Of a DNA stretch of 22,032 bases, positions 14,192 through 22,032 are shown piece by piece. Below the pieces are notes generated by a model that saw only the letters and a program-made list of their open reading frames with translations, ran no database searches and had not been told where the DNA came from. A program made the position numbers and the translations under genes. Origin of the DNA: Planctomycetaceae bacterium (GTDB taxonomy: Bacteria; Planctomycetota; Planctomycetia; Planctomycetales; Planctomycetaceae); the NCBI GenBank assembly GCA_015487825.1, contig WFOZ01000660.1, positions 1 to 22,032 of the forward strand, written 5' to 3'. The first letter of the stretch is position 1. Each line of letters starts with the position of its first letter.

Positions 14192-14749
14192 CTACTGATT
14201 CCGTTCAAGTAGAAGTCTGATGTAGGATCGTCGTTCAACATCAGGGCCCAAATCGAGAAGTTTGGCAAAGTTCAGGATTTTCTTACTTGTGGCTTCCTGT
14301 TCCTCCGCATCAACACAGCACTCTAATTCCACATACCATCCCAGACCGCTGACATTATCAAGAACGATTTCAAACATCGTCTCTTCAAATGTTAAATGAT
14401 ACGTATGGCGAACTTTGTGAACCGGACGAACAGCCTGGAAGCTGAGTTTTTCCATTAGCATCTGCATTTGAATGGCAGAATCTGTACCCGTTCCAAAAAT
14501 CAACTCTATTTCCTGCCTGGTCTTCGTTTCCTGATCAACCAACGGGCCTTTGTATGTCAGGCGATTTTCGGAACCAATCCGGCGAATTCGAAAAGCTTCA
14601 TCTGTTTTTCCAAAATCACGGCAAGGATGACTCAGATAAATATCCTCCTGCTCAACAGTGTTAACAAACTCCGCCTGATGCTTCTGGAGTATCCTGCGAA
14701 ATTCATCGACATCGTCCAGCTTATATTTAACTTCCACTTCGAATTGCAT
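14192..14749 (-). CDS. CYTH-domain protein (CyaB / class IV adenylate cyclase-like)
   Basis: A 185-aa protein of the CYTH superfamily, a beta-tunnel fold that binds triphosphate compounds with divalent metal. The defining EXEXK motif is at Glu4, Glu6, Lys8 (FEVEVK), and strands with paired basic residues (FRIRRIG, RLTYKGP, KTRQEIEL, KVRHTYHL) and the late acidic strand (YVELEC) follow as expected. The length and order resemble CyaB of Aeromonas, but members may act as adenylate cyclase, thiamine triphosphatase or tripolyphosphatase; sequence alone does not decide. AAGGA six bases before the ATG supports the start. It lies 32 bp downstream of the DUF971 gene and is probably co-transcribed with it. 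Confidence 0.9.
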   Translation of the reverse strand: MQFEVEVKYKLDDVDEFRRILQKHQAEFVNTVEQEDIYLSHPCRDFGKTDEAFRIRRIGSENRLTYKGPLVDQETKTRQEIELIFGTGTDSAIQMQMLMEKLSFQAVRPVHKVRHTYHLTFEETMFEIVLDNVSGLGWYVELECCVDAEEQEATSKKILNFAKLLDLGPDVERRSYIRLLLERNQ

Positions 14750-14781
14750 GAAAATCCTTCAGGGTAAATCGGAGTACGAGA

Positions 14782-15102
14782 TCATTGCGAACTTAGAATA
14801 ATCTGATCATAAATTTCTCTCAGGTATTCCCAGGAAAACAGCCCGGTATGGTGACCATCACTCCATGTTATTCTTATCGCGTAGTTACCGACAAGGTCTA
14901 ATTTCTGCGGATGAATATCCTGAGGTGTATCATTGGGATAATAAGTGCGCTGACCGGTAATTTCATTGACACAAGCTGCGCACGGACAACTGCCTCGCAA
15001 TAACCGAAAAGGAACGAACGCAGCTAAATCGTTATCCGGCCATTTCAATTCGAGAGCTTGCTGCTGCAGGTGTGCGCGAAGATCACTAGGTGGGGAAATC
15101 AT
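14782..15102 (-). CDS. DUF971 / GBBH-like N-terminal domain protein
   Basis: A 106-aa stand-alone DUF971 protein, the domain also found at the N-terminus of gamma-butyrobetaine hydroxylase and fused to Mrp/ApbC-type ATPases. Typical features are LELKWPDN near the start, the cysteine motif SCPCAAC (Cys39, Cys41, Cys44), then VGNYAIRITWSDGHHTGLFSWEYLREI. In the hydroxylase the corresponding region binds zinc; a role in iron-sulfur cluster handling has been proposed for fused forms. It heads a minus-strand run of three genes. No good ribosome binding site is visible before the ATG, though no other in-frame start is better. Confidence 0.88.
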   Translation of the reverse strand: MISPPSDLRAHLQQQALELKWPDNDLAAFVPFRLLRGSCPCAACVNEITGQRTYYPNDTPQDIHPQKLDLVGNYAIRITWSDGHHTGLFSWEYLREIYDQIILSSQ

Positions 15103-15244
15103 GACTGTAGACGCTCGGTGGGTTATAAGAAAATGGTAACTACTCAGCGGAGGGTGGCTGAATCGTTACAGAAAATGTGAATAACTTGCGGCTGTTATAA
15201 TAACCATACAGACATCGTAATTCTATTTCCACCAGGATCCCACA

Positions 15245-15415
15245 ATGCGCGCTAAATCGATAACCACAACTAAAGGCGACCTACTGAATTACCTCAACTT
15301 TTATTATCTGAAATTTAACACGTGCAACTATCCTGCTCCTGCAAATTTATTAAACAGAATCAGGAAAAACAATGAGGGCATAGTTGACATAATTCACCTG
15401 ACAGATGTATGCTGA
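15245..15415 (+). CDS. Possible 56-aa ORF, unrecognised
   Basis: ATG at 15245 with AGGA seven bases upstream opens a 56-codon frame starting MRAKSITTTKGDLLNYL and ending in TGA at 15413-15415. A TATAAT-like hexamer at 15196-15201 precedes it, but without a spaced -35 box. It has basic and aromatic residues (YLNFYYLKF) and no recognised family. It could be a small gene, a remnant of a larger one, or chance. Confidence 0.25.
   Translation: MRAKSITTTKGDLLNYLNFYYLKFNTCNYPAPANLLNRIRKNNEGIVDIIHLTDVC
15384..15413 (+). promoter_or_regulatory. Candidate sigma-70 promoter of the MoxR/Bat operon
   Basis: A perfect TTGACA at 15384-15389 is followed after 18 bases by TATGCT (15408-15413), four of six matches to the -10 consensus. 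It would start transcription near 15420 and leave a leader of about 280 bases before the MoxR start. This is a pattern match only. Confidence 0.4.
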
Positions 15416-15702
15416 GTTAGTCACCTGTTTATCAATTCAATATGAATGACAAGCCGGTGCAGAGTCCCTTCATTTTTAATAAATACAATTCTATTTTGCG
15501 AGGCGAGTAACAGTTTCTTTGTTACCTGCATTTTTTTAAATGGTTCAACTCTGATGATGGTTGGCGATAGAAATAAGCCAAACCGGGATATCCCCAAGGA
15601 GAACCCCTTTTCATTCAACAGGATCACAAACATTTCTGTCCTGCATTCGAATGAGTCTTTTTGAATCGACAGTGCTTTACAACAAAGGGTGCCGCAACGA
15701 CT

Positions 15703-16749
15703 ATGTCTACAAACACAACTTATGCAAACCAGGAAACTGCCTCTCCGGAAGTGCTCAAAAATACTCAGTTTATTCAGGATGTGCGTGATCAGGTTGCAAC
15801 GGTTGTTGTTGGTCAGGACGAAGTGGTAGAACGACTGTTGATTTCCCTTTTTACAGGTGGGCATTTGCTGCTGCAAGGGGTTCCCGGATTGGCGAAAACG
15901 CTGTTGGTTTCGGTGTTGTCCAAATCGATTGATCTCGACTTTTCAAGAATCCAGTTTACGATTGATTTACTCCCCTCAGATATTTTGGGGTCGCAGATAT
16001 TGGATCAGAAGAAGAACGAGTTTATTACTCGAACCGGTCCGATCTTCACGAATTTACTTTTAGCAGACGAAATCAACCGGGCCGCTCCCAAGGTGCAAGG
16101 TGCCCTTCTGGAAGCGATGCAGGAACGTAAGGTAACCATTGGAAACGAGACATTATCGTTGCCGGCACCTTTCCTGGTCATCGCCACACAAAACCCGATT
16201 GAACAGGCCGGGACGTTTGAATTGCCTGAAGCGCAGTTGGACCGGTTCATGCTTTGTCATCGCCTGGAGTACCCACTCTCTGGGGAAGAACGGGAAATTC
16301 TAAAGAGAAACATGGCCCTGGGAATTCGGAAGGAAGATCGTGGAGCGGTTGTGAATACGGAATTCGATGTGATGGATCATCGACCGGTTGGCACGCCTGA
16401 AGATTTGGTGAACTGCATGCAGGCGGTTAATGAGATTCATGTCAGCGATACTTTTCTGGAACATGTGATCGAAATTGTCAAACGCACGCGAAACCATCCC
16501 AATATTGAACTTGGTTGCAGCCCACGTGCGGGTATTGCGTTGATAAAAGCTTCGCGGGCGCGGGCGTTGATTAACGGTCGCAATTATGTCATTCCGGAAG
16601 ATCTGTTTGTTCTGGCAGAAGATGTCATTCTCCACCGAATTCGGTTGAATTATGAAGCACTGGCTGATGGCCTTACCGGAAAAGGAGTGTTGCAGGACAT
16701 GCTTCGTGATCTGGGAGCGACTCCTTCAGTGATTTCTCAGGAGAGTTAG
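15703..16749 (+). CDS. MoxR-family AAA+ ATPase
   Basis: A 348-aa AAA+ ATPase of the MoxR group, chaperone-like enzymes that act with von Willebrand A proteins. Walker A is GVPGLAKT (59-66), Walker B ends in Asp122-Glu123 (LLADEINRA), sensor 1 is ATQNP, followed by the GTFELPEAQLDRFM block; the C-terminal lid domain follows. AAAGGG lies 13 bases before the ATG at 15703, slightly long; a TTG at 15661 would add 14 residues without character. It begins a run of at least seven plus-strand genes including DUF58 and two vWA proteins, so it most likely drives assembly or remodelling in that system. It is separated from the DUF58 gene by 192 bp holding a repeat. Confidence 0.95.
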   Translation: MSTNTTYANQETASPEVLKNTQFIQDVRDQVATVVVGQDEVVERLLISLFTGGHLLLQGVPGLAKTLLVSVLSKSIDLDFSRIQFTIDLLPSDILGSQILDQKKNEFITRTGPIFTNLLLADEINRAAPKVQGALLEAMQERKVTIGNETLSLPAPFLVIATQNPIEQAGTFELPEAQLDRFMLCHRLEYPLSGEEREILKRNMALGIRKEDRGAVVNTEFDVMDHRPVGTPEDLVNCMQAVNEIHVSDTFLEHVIEIVKRTRNHPNIELGCSPRAGIALIKASRARALINGRNYVIPEDLFVLAEDVILHRIRLNYEALADGLTGKGVLQDMLRDLGATPSVISQES

Positions 16750-16789
16750 TTGTGGGAGCCTCTGAAAATTCAAAATTGCCTTGTTGACC

Positions 16790-16862
16790 GGAGGGTAGGC
16801 ATTCCTGTCTGCCTGGAAACAGAGGATACTCAAACAACGACAGACAGGAATGTCTGTCCTCC
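16790..16862. repeat. 73-bp inverted repeat (CATTCCTGTCTG type)
   Basis: The left arm 16790-16812 and right arm 16839-16862 are inverted near-copies sharing CATTCCTGTCTG and the outer GGAGG/CCTCC, with about four mismatches. A 26-base loop lies between. It sits inside the Bat-like operon, between MoxR and DUF58, and could form a hairpin in the transcript. Confidence 0.7.
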
Positions 16863-16941
16863 TTTTAAATAGTTAGACGGTCCCTTGAAATTTTCGTGAT
16901 ACTACTTCATTTGTTCATCCTCTTATTGAAACTGGTTTCTG

Positions 16942-17802
16942 ATGGAAGGTTTGCTGGAACAGATTGATCCGCTTAACGCCCGGCAATTTTATATTGCCGT
17001 GAAGCGGTTGGCGGACAGTTTGAGTTATGGAACAGACCGATCCCCTTTTCTTGGTTCGGGGTTGGAATTTTTTCAGTCACGTCCTTACCAGGATGGCGAT
17101 CCGATTAAAAGTATCGATTGGCGAGTGACTGCCCGCACGGGGAAACTTTATATCAAAGAGTATGAAACTCCTAAACGATTACCTTGTTATCTGCTGATTG
17201 ATACCTCTGCCTCGATGATGATCAGTTCGACGGCTAAAAGTAAATACGCACAAGCTCTGCATATTGCGGGAGGATTAGCGTTTGCCTGTCTGGAACGTAT
17301 CAGTCCTGTCGGCGTGCTTGGTGTGGGGGAAACAGATTTCCGAATTCGCCCCAGCTTGTCGAAAGATCAGGTGATGCAGTGGCTGGTCCGCTTACGCCGC
17401 TTTCGTTATGACGAACAGACAACATTAGGAAAACGGGTGGCTGAGTTGAGTCCGAGTTTGAAAACACGGGCATTGATAATCGTCCTCTCTGATTTACACG
17501 ATCTGCGTGCAATTCCTGCACTCAAACAGCTTGCGCAGGTTCACGATACCGTGGTAATTCAGCTACGCGACCCGGCAGAAACCGGCCTGCGGGGAGCTGG
17601 TCTGATGCGTGCGCAAGAAGCAGAAACCGGCATCGGGTTTGCTACACATGGACGAGGGGAATGGCTGGCTCAGGAGTTGGTCGATTCCCAATTGAAACGG
17701 AGCGGCATTGATCATTTGCTGATTGACACCGACGAACCGTTCGTGCATCGGCTGCGTCAGTTCTTTTCTACACGAGATCTCCTGTCGCGAGGGAGCCGCT
17801 AA
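16942..17802 (+). CDS. DUF58 protein with von Willebrand A-like domain
   Basis: A 286-aa DUF58 protein, the usual partner of MoxR ATPases. The conserved entry block is present at about 40-75 (GLEFFQSRPYQDGDPIKSIDW, then ARTGKLYIKEYE), followed by a vWA-like fold whose metal site DTSAS lies at Asp87, Ser89 and Ser91. No membrane segment is seen, so it is probably cytoplasmic. No strong ribosome binding site precedes the ATG. Its stop overlaps the next start by one base (TAATG), indicating tight coupling. It probably serves as an adaptor between the ATPase and the membrane vWA proteins encoded downstream. Confidence 0.92.
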   Translation: MEGLLEQIDPLNARQFYIAVKRLADSLSYGTDRSPFLGSGLEFFQSRPYQDGDPIKSIDWRVTARTGKLYIKEYETPKRLPCYLLIDTSASMMISSTAKSKYAQALHIAGGLAFACLERISPVGVLGVGETDFRIRPSLSKDQVMQWLVRLRRFRYDEQTTLGKRVAELSPSLKTRALIIVLSDLHDLRAIPALKQLAQVHDTVVIQLRDPAETGLRGAGLMRAQEAETGIGFATHGRGEWLAQELVDSQLKRSGIDHLLIDTDEPFVHRLRQFFSTRDLLSRGSR

Positions 17803-18656
17803 TGTTTCGAAAAAGTGTTGCCTCTACTTTAAGAATGATCAATGCGATCACTCTGTTTTTATTCATCACATTTTCGACAGCGACCAGCTTCGCTGAAGAT
17901 CAGTCAACAGCCACGGTTGGAATGTCGGCTCGTATCGAACAGGTTGTTTTGCCCGGTTCTGAATTGAAAGTGAAGGGCATCAAGGAAAACGATCCAATCG
18001 TATTAAGAATTATCAGCACTCATCCGCATGGGCCTGATATGTTGCGATACGACCTGGAATACTACGGTTTAAAGCCGGGCGAATTCAATTTAGTCGATTT
18101 TCTGGAAAGAGTAGACCGCACAAGCATGGGCGAAGTTCCGGATGTCACCGTGCAAATTCAATCGATATTGGCAGCGGATCGAGTCGAGCCTAACAGCCCT
18201 GCTGTTTCGACGATTCCCGGCGTTGGGGGCTATCAATTCTGGCAGAAGGTGGTGGTCGCTTTTTGGGTGATTGGGATGGTTGTCATTCTATTTGCCAGGC
18301 TGAAACGTCCTGGGGATCATCAGCAAGAGAGTCTTCAGGCTCCTTCATTGGCTGATCGGTTGCAGCCGATGGTCGAAAAAGCGATTTCGGGTCAGTTGAG
18401 TAAATCCCAGATGGCCGAACTGGAAATGATGCTGGTTGCATTCTGGCGCAAACGGCTTTGCTTAGAACAGACAGATGTTGCAAAAGTCGCTCAGGAATTA
18501 AAACAACACGAAGAAGCCGGGCCGTTACTTCAGCAGTTGGAAATACTGTTGCATCGCCCTGCTTCAAACGACGAAGTTGACATCGCGCAAATACTGAAAC
18601 CGTATCAAAACCTGCCAGCCGAAGCGATGGAAAAAGAACTGGCTTCACTGGCTTGA
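17802..18656 (+). CDS. Secreted, single-pass membrane protein in BatD-like position
   Basis: A 284-aa protein. Residues 1-31 resemble a signal peptide (ending TATSFAED), followed by an extracytoplasmic beta-rich domain of about 110 residues, one membrane helix at 146-167 (FWQKVVVAFWVIGMVVILF), and a cytoplasmic helical tail of about 115 residues (MVEKAISGQLSKSQMAELEMML). The layout matches the oxygen-tolerance protein BatD or DUF4381-type proteins that lie in MoxR/vWA operons, but at 284 aa it is much shorter than BatD and no diagnostic motif is seen. The start overlaps the DUF58 stop. Its function is inferred from position: a scaffold linking periplasmic and cytoplasmic parts. Confidence 0.8.
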   Translation: MFRKSVASTLRMINAITLFLFITFSTATSFAEDQSTATVGMSARIEQVVLPGSELKVKGIKENDPIVLRIISTHPHGPDMLRYDLEYYGLKPGEFNLVDFLERVDRTSMGEVPDVTVQIQSILAADRVEPNSPAVSTIPGVGGYQFWQKVVVAFWVIGMVVILFARLKRPGDHQQESLQAPSLADRLQPMVEKAISGQLSKSQMAELEMMLVAFWRKRLCLEQTDVAKVAQELKQHEEAGPLLQQLEILLHRPASNDEVDIAQILKPYQNLPAEAMEKELASLA

Positions 18657-18708
18657 TGAGAATTATTCAATCATTATTAACCGTACACAATACAGGTAGT
18701 CATTAACG

Positions 18709-19629
18709 ATGAGTTTTACTCACCCCTGGGTACTCATATTTTTAATCGTTCCGATTTTGCTCCTGGTCTGGACCTGGCGGCGCGAGGGAAATCGTGTTGT
18801 GATGCCGTTTGATTATGGAGTTCAATCTCGCGGTCGCAGGCTCAGTTTTCTGGTTAATGTTGCTCAGTCGCTCTCGCCGGTTATTCTGGGGATTGTTGTT
18901 TTGATATTAGCGGGACCACAACAGTTGAGTGCTCCGAAGTCGAGGCGAGTGCTAACGAATATCGAATTGTGCGTTGATGTTTCGGGCAGCATGACAGCCT
19001 CTTTCGGAGAAGGGACACGCTATGATGCGTCGATGGCTGCGATTGATACCTTCCTCGATTATCGTGAAGGAGATGCGTTTGGCCTGACGTTTTTCGGCAA
19101 CGAAGTTTTGCATTGGGTGCCTCTTACAACAGATGTCTCAGCCATTCGATGCTCGCCCCCTTTTATGGATCCACTCAGCCCGGGACATCCACACTGGCTT
19201 GGAGGAACAGCCATTGGAAAAGCACTCAAAGCGTGCCGAGAAGTTTTGATCTCCCGTGAAGAAGGGGATCGCATGATTGTGCTTGTTTCTGATGGCTATA
19301 GTTTCGACCTTGGCAATGGGCAGGAATTTGAAATTGCCAGCAAGTTGAAAGAAGACAACATTGTTGTTTACGCCATTCATATCGCTTCGGGGGGAGTACC
19401 GGAATCAGTCGTGAATATTACCGGATTGACCGGCGGCGAAGTTTTCGAACCGGAAGATCCGGCTGCTCTCGAAACCGTTTTTCAACATATCGATAAAATG
19501 CAGGAAACCCGAATGGAACGGACGGCTGCTGAATCGATGGATGATTTTTATCCCTATAGTTTAGCTGGGCTTATTTTGTTGAGCTGTAGTGCAATTTCCT
19601 TGTTTGGTTTGAGGTACACACCTTGGTAG
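18709..19629 (+). CDS. batA: Membrane von Willebrand A protein, BatA-like
   Basis: A 306-aa inner-membrane protein. The N-terminus carries two hydrophobic segments (about 5-22 and 48-68), then a vWA domain with a full metal-ion-dependent adhesion site: Asp90, Ser92, Ser94 (DVSGSM), a Thr in GGTAIGKAL and Asp in VSDGYS. A final membrane segment lies near residues 282-302. This topology is that of BatA/BatB proteins from the Bacteroides aerotolerance operon. CAGGT lies upstream of the ATG at a long distance. Its end overlaps the next gene by seven bases. Likely regulated as part of the MoxR operon; its ligand is unknown. Confidence 0.9.
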   Translation: MSFTHPWVLIFLIVPILLLVWTWRREGNRVVMPFDYGVQSRGRRLSFLVNVAQSLSPVILGIVVLILAGPQQLSAPKSRRVLTNIELCVDVSGSMTASFGEGTRYDASMAAIDTFLDYREGDAFGLTFFGNEVLHWVPLTTDVSAIRCSPPFMDPLSPGHPHWLGGTAIGKALKACREVLISREEGDRMIVLVSDGYSFDLGNGQEFEIASKLKEDNIVVYAIHIASGGVPESVVNITGLTGGEVFEPEDPAALETVFQHIDKMQETRMERTAAESMDDFYPYSLAGLILLSCSAISLFGLRYTPW

Positions 19630-20660
19630 CAGAACTGGCAGCTATTGTTGTTTTTGTGATCGCGATTGGAGCAGAGCGACTTCATGTGGGGCGGGTGCGC
19701 AAAGTTGCTGCACTTGCATTCGGACCAACCGCGCAAGCTGCCCATTGGACAAAAGTTACTCCCGCGTTACGAGTGCTCGCAGTTACAGGGCTTTGCTGGG
19801 GGCTGGTAACCTTAATGTTACTCTCCCCCAAAATTCATATCGCTGAAGAAATTGATGAAAATGAAATGCAACATCTGCTTATCGTTCTCGATGTTTCTCC
19901 CAGCATGCGACTGGAAGATGCCGGTGTAAATAAAGATCAATCCCGGATGAAACGTGCTTCGGTGGTAATGAATTCGTTTTTTGAAAGAGTCAACATGCAC
20001 CGTTATCGCACCAGTGTGGTGGCTGTTTATAACGAATCGAAACGTGTTGTCGAAGAAACAAAAGATATGGAAGTGGTCCGAAATATTTTGAATGACCTGC
20101 CGATGCACCATGCGTTTGTTGCAGGAGAGACGGACCTGTTTTCGGGATTGCAAGAAGCTCGCGAGTTGGCAAGAAACTGGAATCCACGCAGTACGACGAT
20201 GATTTTAATCAGCGATGGAGATACCGTGCCCGGAGTTGGCATGCCTAAAATGCCGGTTTCAATCGCCAACACGGTTGTCATCGGGGTCGGTGATGCTCTC
20301 AAGGGATCATTCATTAACGGGCGACATTCGCGGCAGGATGTTTCGACACTTCGGCAAATCGCCATTCGGTTGAACGGGACGTATCATAACGGAAACGAAA
20401 AGCACCTCAGCACCGATCTGATAGATCAACTAGCTGTCGGTTCTGAAGAGAATCCATTAGAAAAACTGACCCGGCGTGAATACGCGCTTTTGGTCTGCGG
20501 ATTCTCTGCACTGGTTTATGCAATGTTGCCATGGCTGTTACATCATTTGGGAACTCGCTGGAAACCGGGCGTATTGTCGACTCGAAAAAAGGAAGTGAAG
20601 TCCGAAGGGATTTCTAATATTTCGCTGAAAACAGACAGATCACATCAGACGATCTCATGA
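19623..20660 (+). CDS. batB: Second membrane von Willebrand A protein, BatB-like
   Basis: A 345-aa vWA protein starting at a TTG with GAGGT seven bases before it, inside the last codons of the preceding gene. Membrane segments lie at about 3-17 and 50-68, and a C-terminal one near 286-305. The metal site DVSPSM has Asp90, Ser92 and Ser94, the same residue numbers as in its neighbour, and the later Thr (GETDLFSG) and Asp (ISDGDT) are also present. The two proteins probably arose by old duplication and may form a heterodimer. A basic tail of about 40 residues follows the last helix. Confidence 0.9.
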   Translation: MVAELAAIVVFVIAIGAERLHVGRVRKVAALAFGPTAQAAHWTKVTPALRVLAVTGLCWGLVTLMLLSPKIHIAEEIDENEMQHLLIVLDVSPSMRLEDAGVNKDQSRMKRASVVMNSFFERVNMHRYRTSVVAVYNESKRVVEETKDMEVVRNILNDLPMHHAFVAGETDLFSGLQEARELARNWNPRSTTMILISDGDTVPGVGMPKMPVSIANTVVIGVGDALKGSFINGRHSRQDVSTLRQIAIRLNGTYHNGNEKHLSTDLIDQLAVGSEENPLEKLTRREYALLVCGFSALVYAMLPWLLHHLGTRWKPGVLSTRKKEVKSEGISNISLKTDRSHQTIS

Positions 20661-20712
20661 TCGCCTGCTTGACTGTTAGTTATTGGAATTTGATCACGCG
20701 AAGGAAAAATCG

Positions 20713-21438
20713 ATGAGAACAATGTTGATTTTAAGTTGGGTTTTAATCCCATTCTTTCTAGGGGCGTATCATTACGGTCCCGGTCAGGAGTTAATTAAAC
20801 TCGACAACGTCGATAAGAGGATCAAGGCAGCGAAACAAGCTTCTGAAAAAGATGACTGGGAGACGGCGGTTCTGCTTTACAACGAAGCTCTGCCAATGAT
20901 TCCCTCTGACCGCGTGAAAGAGACTCAGCAACTGCGGTTGGAACGGGACAAAGCGATGATGTTCAACGGGCAACTCCCCGATGCCTACCTCGATCTGCAA
21001 GCATTGCTAAATGAACTGACCGATGAAAAAGAACCGGATAAAGAACTGCTGAAACAAACCCGTTCAGCGATGGCTAATGCCGAGTATTATGTCACCTGGA
21101 CTTTACGGCTCGAAGGGGTTGGCAAACAGGGCTGGGAACCAATTATAGAATCGGCGCGTCAGAATTATCGTCTGCTGGCAGAAAATGCCGCCCAAAGTGG
21201 CAACAAAAAGGAACTGAAGGAACAGCAGGAAAACCTAGAAGCAGTTATTCGGCTGGCTAATATCGGCATGACCGACTTGCAGGGTATTCCCATTCCCAGA
21301 CAGTGCAAAGGCAAAGGTTGTTGTAGTGGAGTTTGCAACAAGAAAGGAAAGAAAAAAGGAAAAGGAAAGGGAAAGAAAAAACCGAAAGACAATCGGGGTG
21401 CCAGTTCCGGCTCGCCTCCTGATAAAAGTGGTTCGTAG
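20713..21438 (+). CDS. TPR-like membrane protein with Cys/Lys-rich tail (BatC-like position)
   Basis: A 241-aa protein. One hydrophobic segment at 1-20 acts as signal or anchor. Residues 34-100 look like tetratricopeptide helices (ASEKDDWETAVLLYNEAL is a TPR-type consensus), and helices continue to about 190. The C-terminus is unusual: Cys198, Cys203, Cys204 and Cys208 lie within 11 residues and are followed by a Lys/Gly run at 209-224 and a polar Ser/Pro tail. The ATG at 20713 is preferred over the upstream frame opening at 20683 because AAGGA lies eight bases before it. BatC in Bacteroides is also a TPR protein, so the position fits, but the tail is not a BatC feature I know. Confidence 0.85.
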   Translation: MRTMLILSWVLIPFFLGAYHYGPGQELIKLDNVDKRIKAAKQASEKDDWETAVLLYNEALPMIPSDRVKETQQLRLERDKAMMFNGQLPDAYLDLQALLNELTDEKEPDKELLKQTRSAMANAEYYVTWTLRLEGVGKQGWEPIIESARQNYRLLAENAAQSGNKKELKEQQENLEAVIRLANIGMTDLQGIPIPRQCKGKGCCSGVCNKKGKKKGKGKGKKKPKDNRGASSGSPPDKSGS

Positions 21439-21513
21439 TTCGACTTTCTTTGTCGTTAAAAACATCCTGCCAATATTGGGCAGTATTCCAGTGATAAAAT
21501 AATAAGGCAACTT

Positions 21514-22032
21514 ATGATGCAACGAATTCATCTCATGTTTTCGATTCCCCTTGCGACTTTTATTCTCGCAGTCAGTTCAAATGTCAGCTTTGCACAAGCA
21601 CCGGCTGAACAATTGCCGGTTATAAAGGGGCAGCCTGTTATCGCTGTGCCCAAACAGGAAGGCGATCAAGCAGCCGATGCGAAAAGATCGGGGGCTTCCT
21701 CTGAAGATCCTTTAATCACGGCTCACAACAAGAAGAAAATGGATGCAATTGGTAAGTTAATTTTTGATCGACGTTCTTCCACGATTATCAAAGCCTGGGC
21801 GACACCACCAGAAAAAGAGAAGCCGGAGGAGAAAAAAGTGGAGGCTCAGCCAGATTCTTCAAGCAACAAACAGGCGGAAAATAACGCAAAACCTTTGACT
21901 GCTGAACAGAAAAAAGAAGCCGAAAAGAAAGAGCAGCAAAAGAAACTCGATGCTGAGTTCAAACAATTCGAAAAGGGACTCAAAGCTTTACAACGAAATG
22001 TCACGCTGGGAAACTGGTTGGAAGTTAAAGCA
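21514..22032 (+). CDS. Secreted Lys/Glu-rich protein, truncated by window end
   Basis: A frame open from the ATG at 21514 to the window edge, 173 codons with no stop. AAGG lies seven bases before the ATG; a second ATG follows immediately. Residues 1-27 form a signal peptide ending VSFAQAP. After a low-complexity region, residues about 68-97 (NKKKMDAIGKLIFDRRSSTI) may start a folded part. Residues about 98-150 are very rich in Lys, Glu and Gln and may form a coiled coil. The family cannot be named from this part. It is 75 bp after the TPR-like gene on the same strand and is probably part of the operon. Confidence 0.75.
   Translation, partial: MMQRIHLMFSIPLATFILAVSSNVSFAQAPAEQLPVIKGQPVIAVPKQEGDQAADAKRSGASSEDPLITAHNKKKMDAIGKLIFDRRSSTIIKAWATPPEKEKPEEKKVEAQPDSSSNKQAENNAKPLTAEQKKEAEKKEQQKKLDAEFKQFEKGLKALQRNVTLGNWLEVKA

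Larger units (their letters stand above)
15103..15702. other. Divergent regulatory gap, mostly non-coding
   Basis: These 600 bp lie between the minus-strand DUF971 gene and the plus-strand MoxR gene, so they should hold promoters for both. A possible 56-aa ORF occupies 15245-15415, and a candidate promoter at 15384-15413 overlaps its end. The rest is AT-rich, with two overlapping antiparallel frames (15421-15876 and 15446-15664) that I do not believe. Confidence 0.5.

Noticed and set aside
15446..15664. 72-codon plus-strand frame before MoxR
   Set aside because: No ribosome binding site, no recognisable protein pattern, and it lies in the probable leader of the MoxR transcript.
15421..15876. 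151-codon minus-strand frame overlapping the MoxR start
   Set aside because: It runs antisense through the MoxR N-terminal region and its leader, and its translation has no domain character.

Overview
The window looks like a piece of a planctomycete chromosome (Planctomycetota, perhaps near Gimesia). This is an inference from gene content: a MoxR / DUF58 / tandem von Willebrand A (Bat-type) operon, a DUF3179 protein, an OxyR-linked di-haem peroxidase, long gene-poor gaps and many short palindromic dispersed repeats. No rRNA, tRNA, CRISPR array or transposase gene is visible. Base composition is moderate and roughly even throughout.

Layout. 1-1500: the start of an unidentified minus-strand gene, ribosomal protein bS18 (minus), and two small membrane proteins either side of a repeat cluster. 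1577-4640: a peroxide-response module, with an oxyR-type regulator (minus) divergent from a di-haem cytochrome c peroxidase and a diiron ferritin-like gene. The shared intergenic region carries a well-phased OxyR-like operator, and the module ends in a strong intrinsic terminator. 4797-5897: a membrane-anchored DUF3179 protein. 5898-6458: a gap holding a 170-bp inverted-repeat element.

6459-13017, all on the plus strand, is the most intriguing part. A three-gene ABC exporter (HlyD-like adaptor, FtsX/MacB-type permease, ATPase, each overlapping the next by ATGA) is followed by an FAD oxidoreductase, a radical SAM enzyme with an extra C-terminal cysteine set, a metallophosphoesterase-fold protein with altered metal-binding motifs, and a small Cys-containing protein. 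The last four genes are tightly packed. I do not recognise this combination as a named pathway; it could be an uncharacterised modification or biosynthesis cluster with its own exporter.

13018-13527 is a gene-free gap in which three unrelated palindromic repeat families lie end to end. 13528-15102 (minus) encodes a McsA-like zinc/UVR protein, a CYTH-domain phosphohydrolase/cyclase and a DUF971 protein. 15103-15702 is mostly non-coding, with one possible 56-aa ORF and a candidate promoter. 15703 to the right edge is a Bat-like operon: MoxR AAA+ ATPase, DUF58 protein, membrane-anchored secreted protein, two membrane vWA proteins, a TPR-like protein with a Cys/Lys-rich tail, and the beginning of a further secreted Lys/Glu-rich protein. 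The MoxR ATPase probably acts on the vWA proteins as an envelope-associated chaperone or assembly system.
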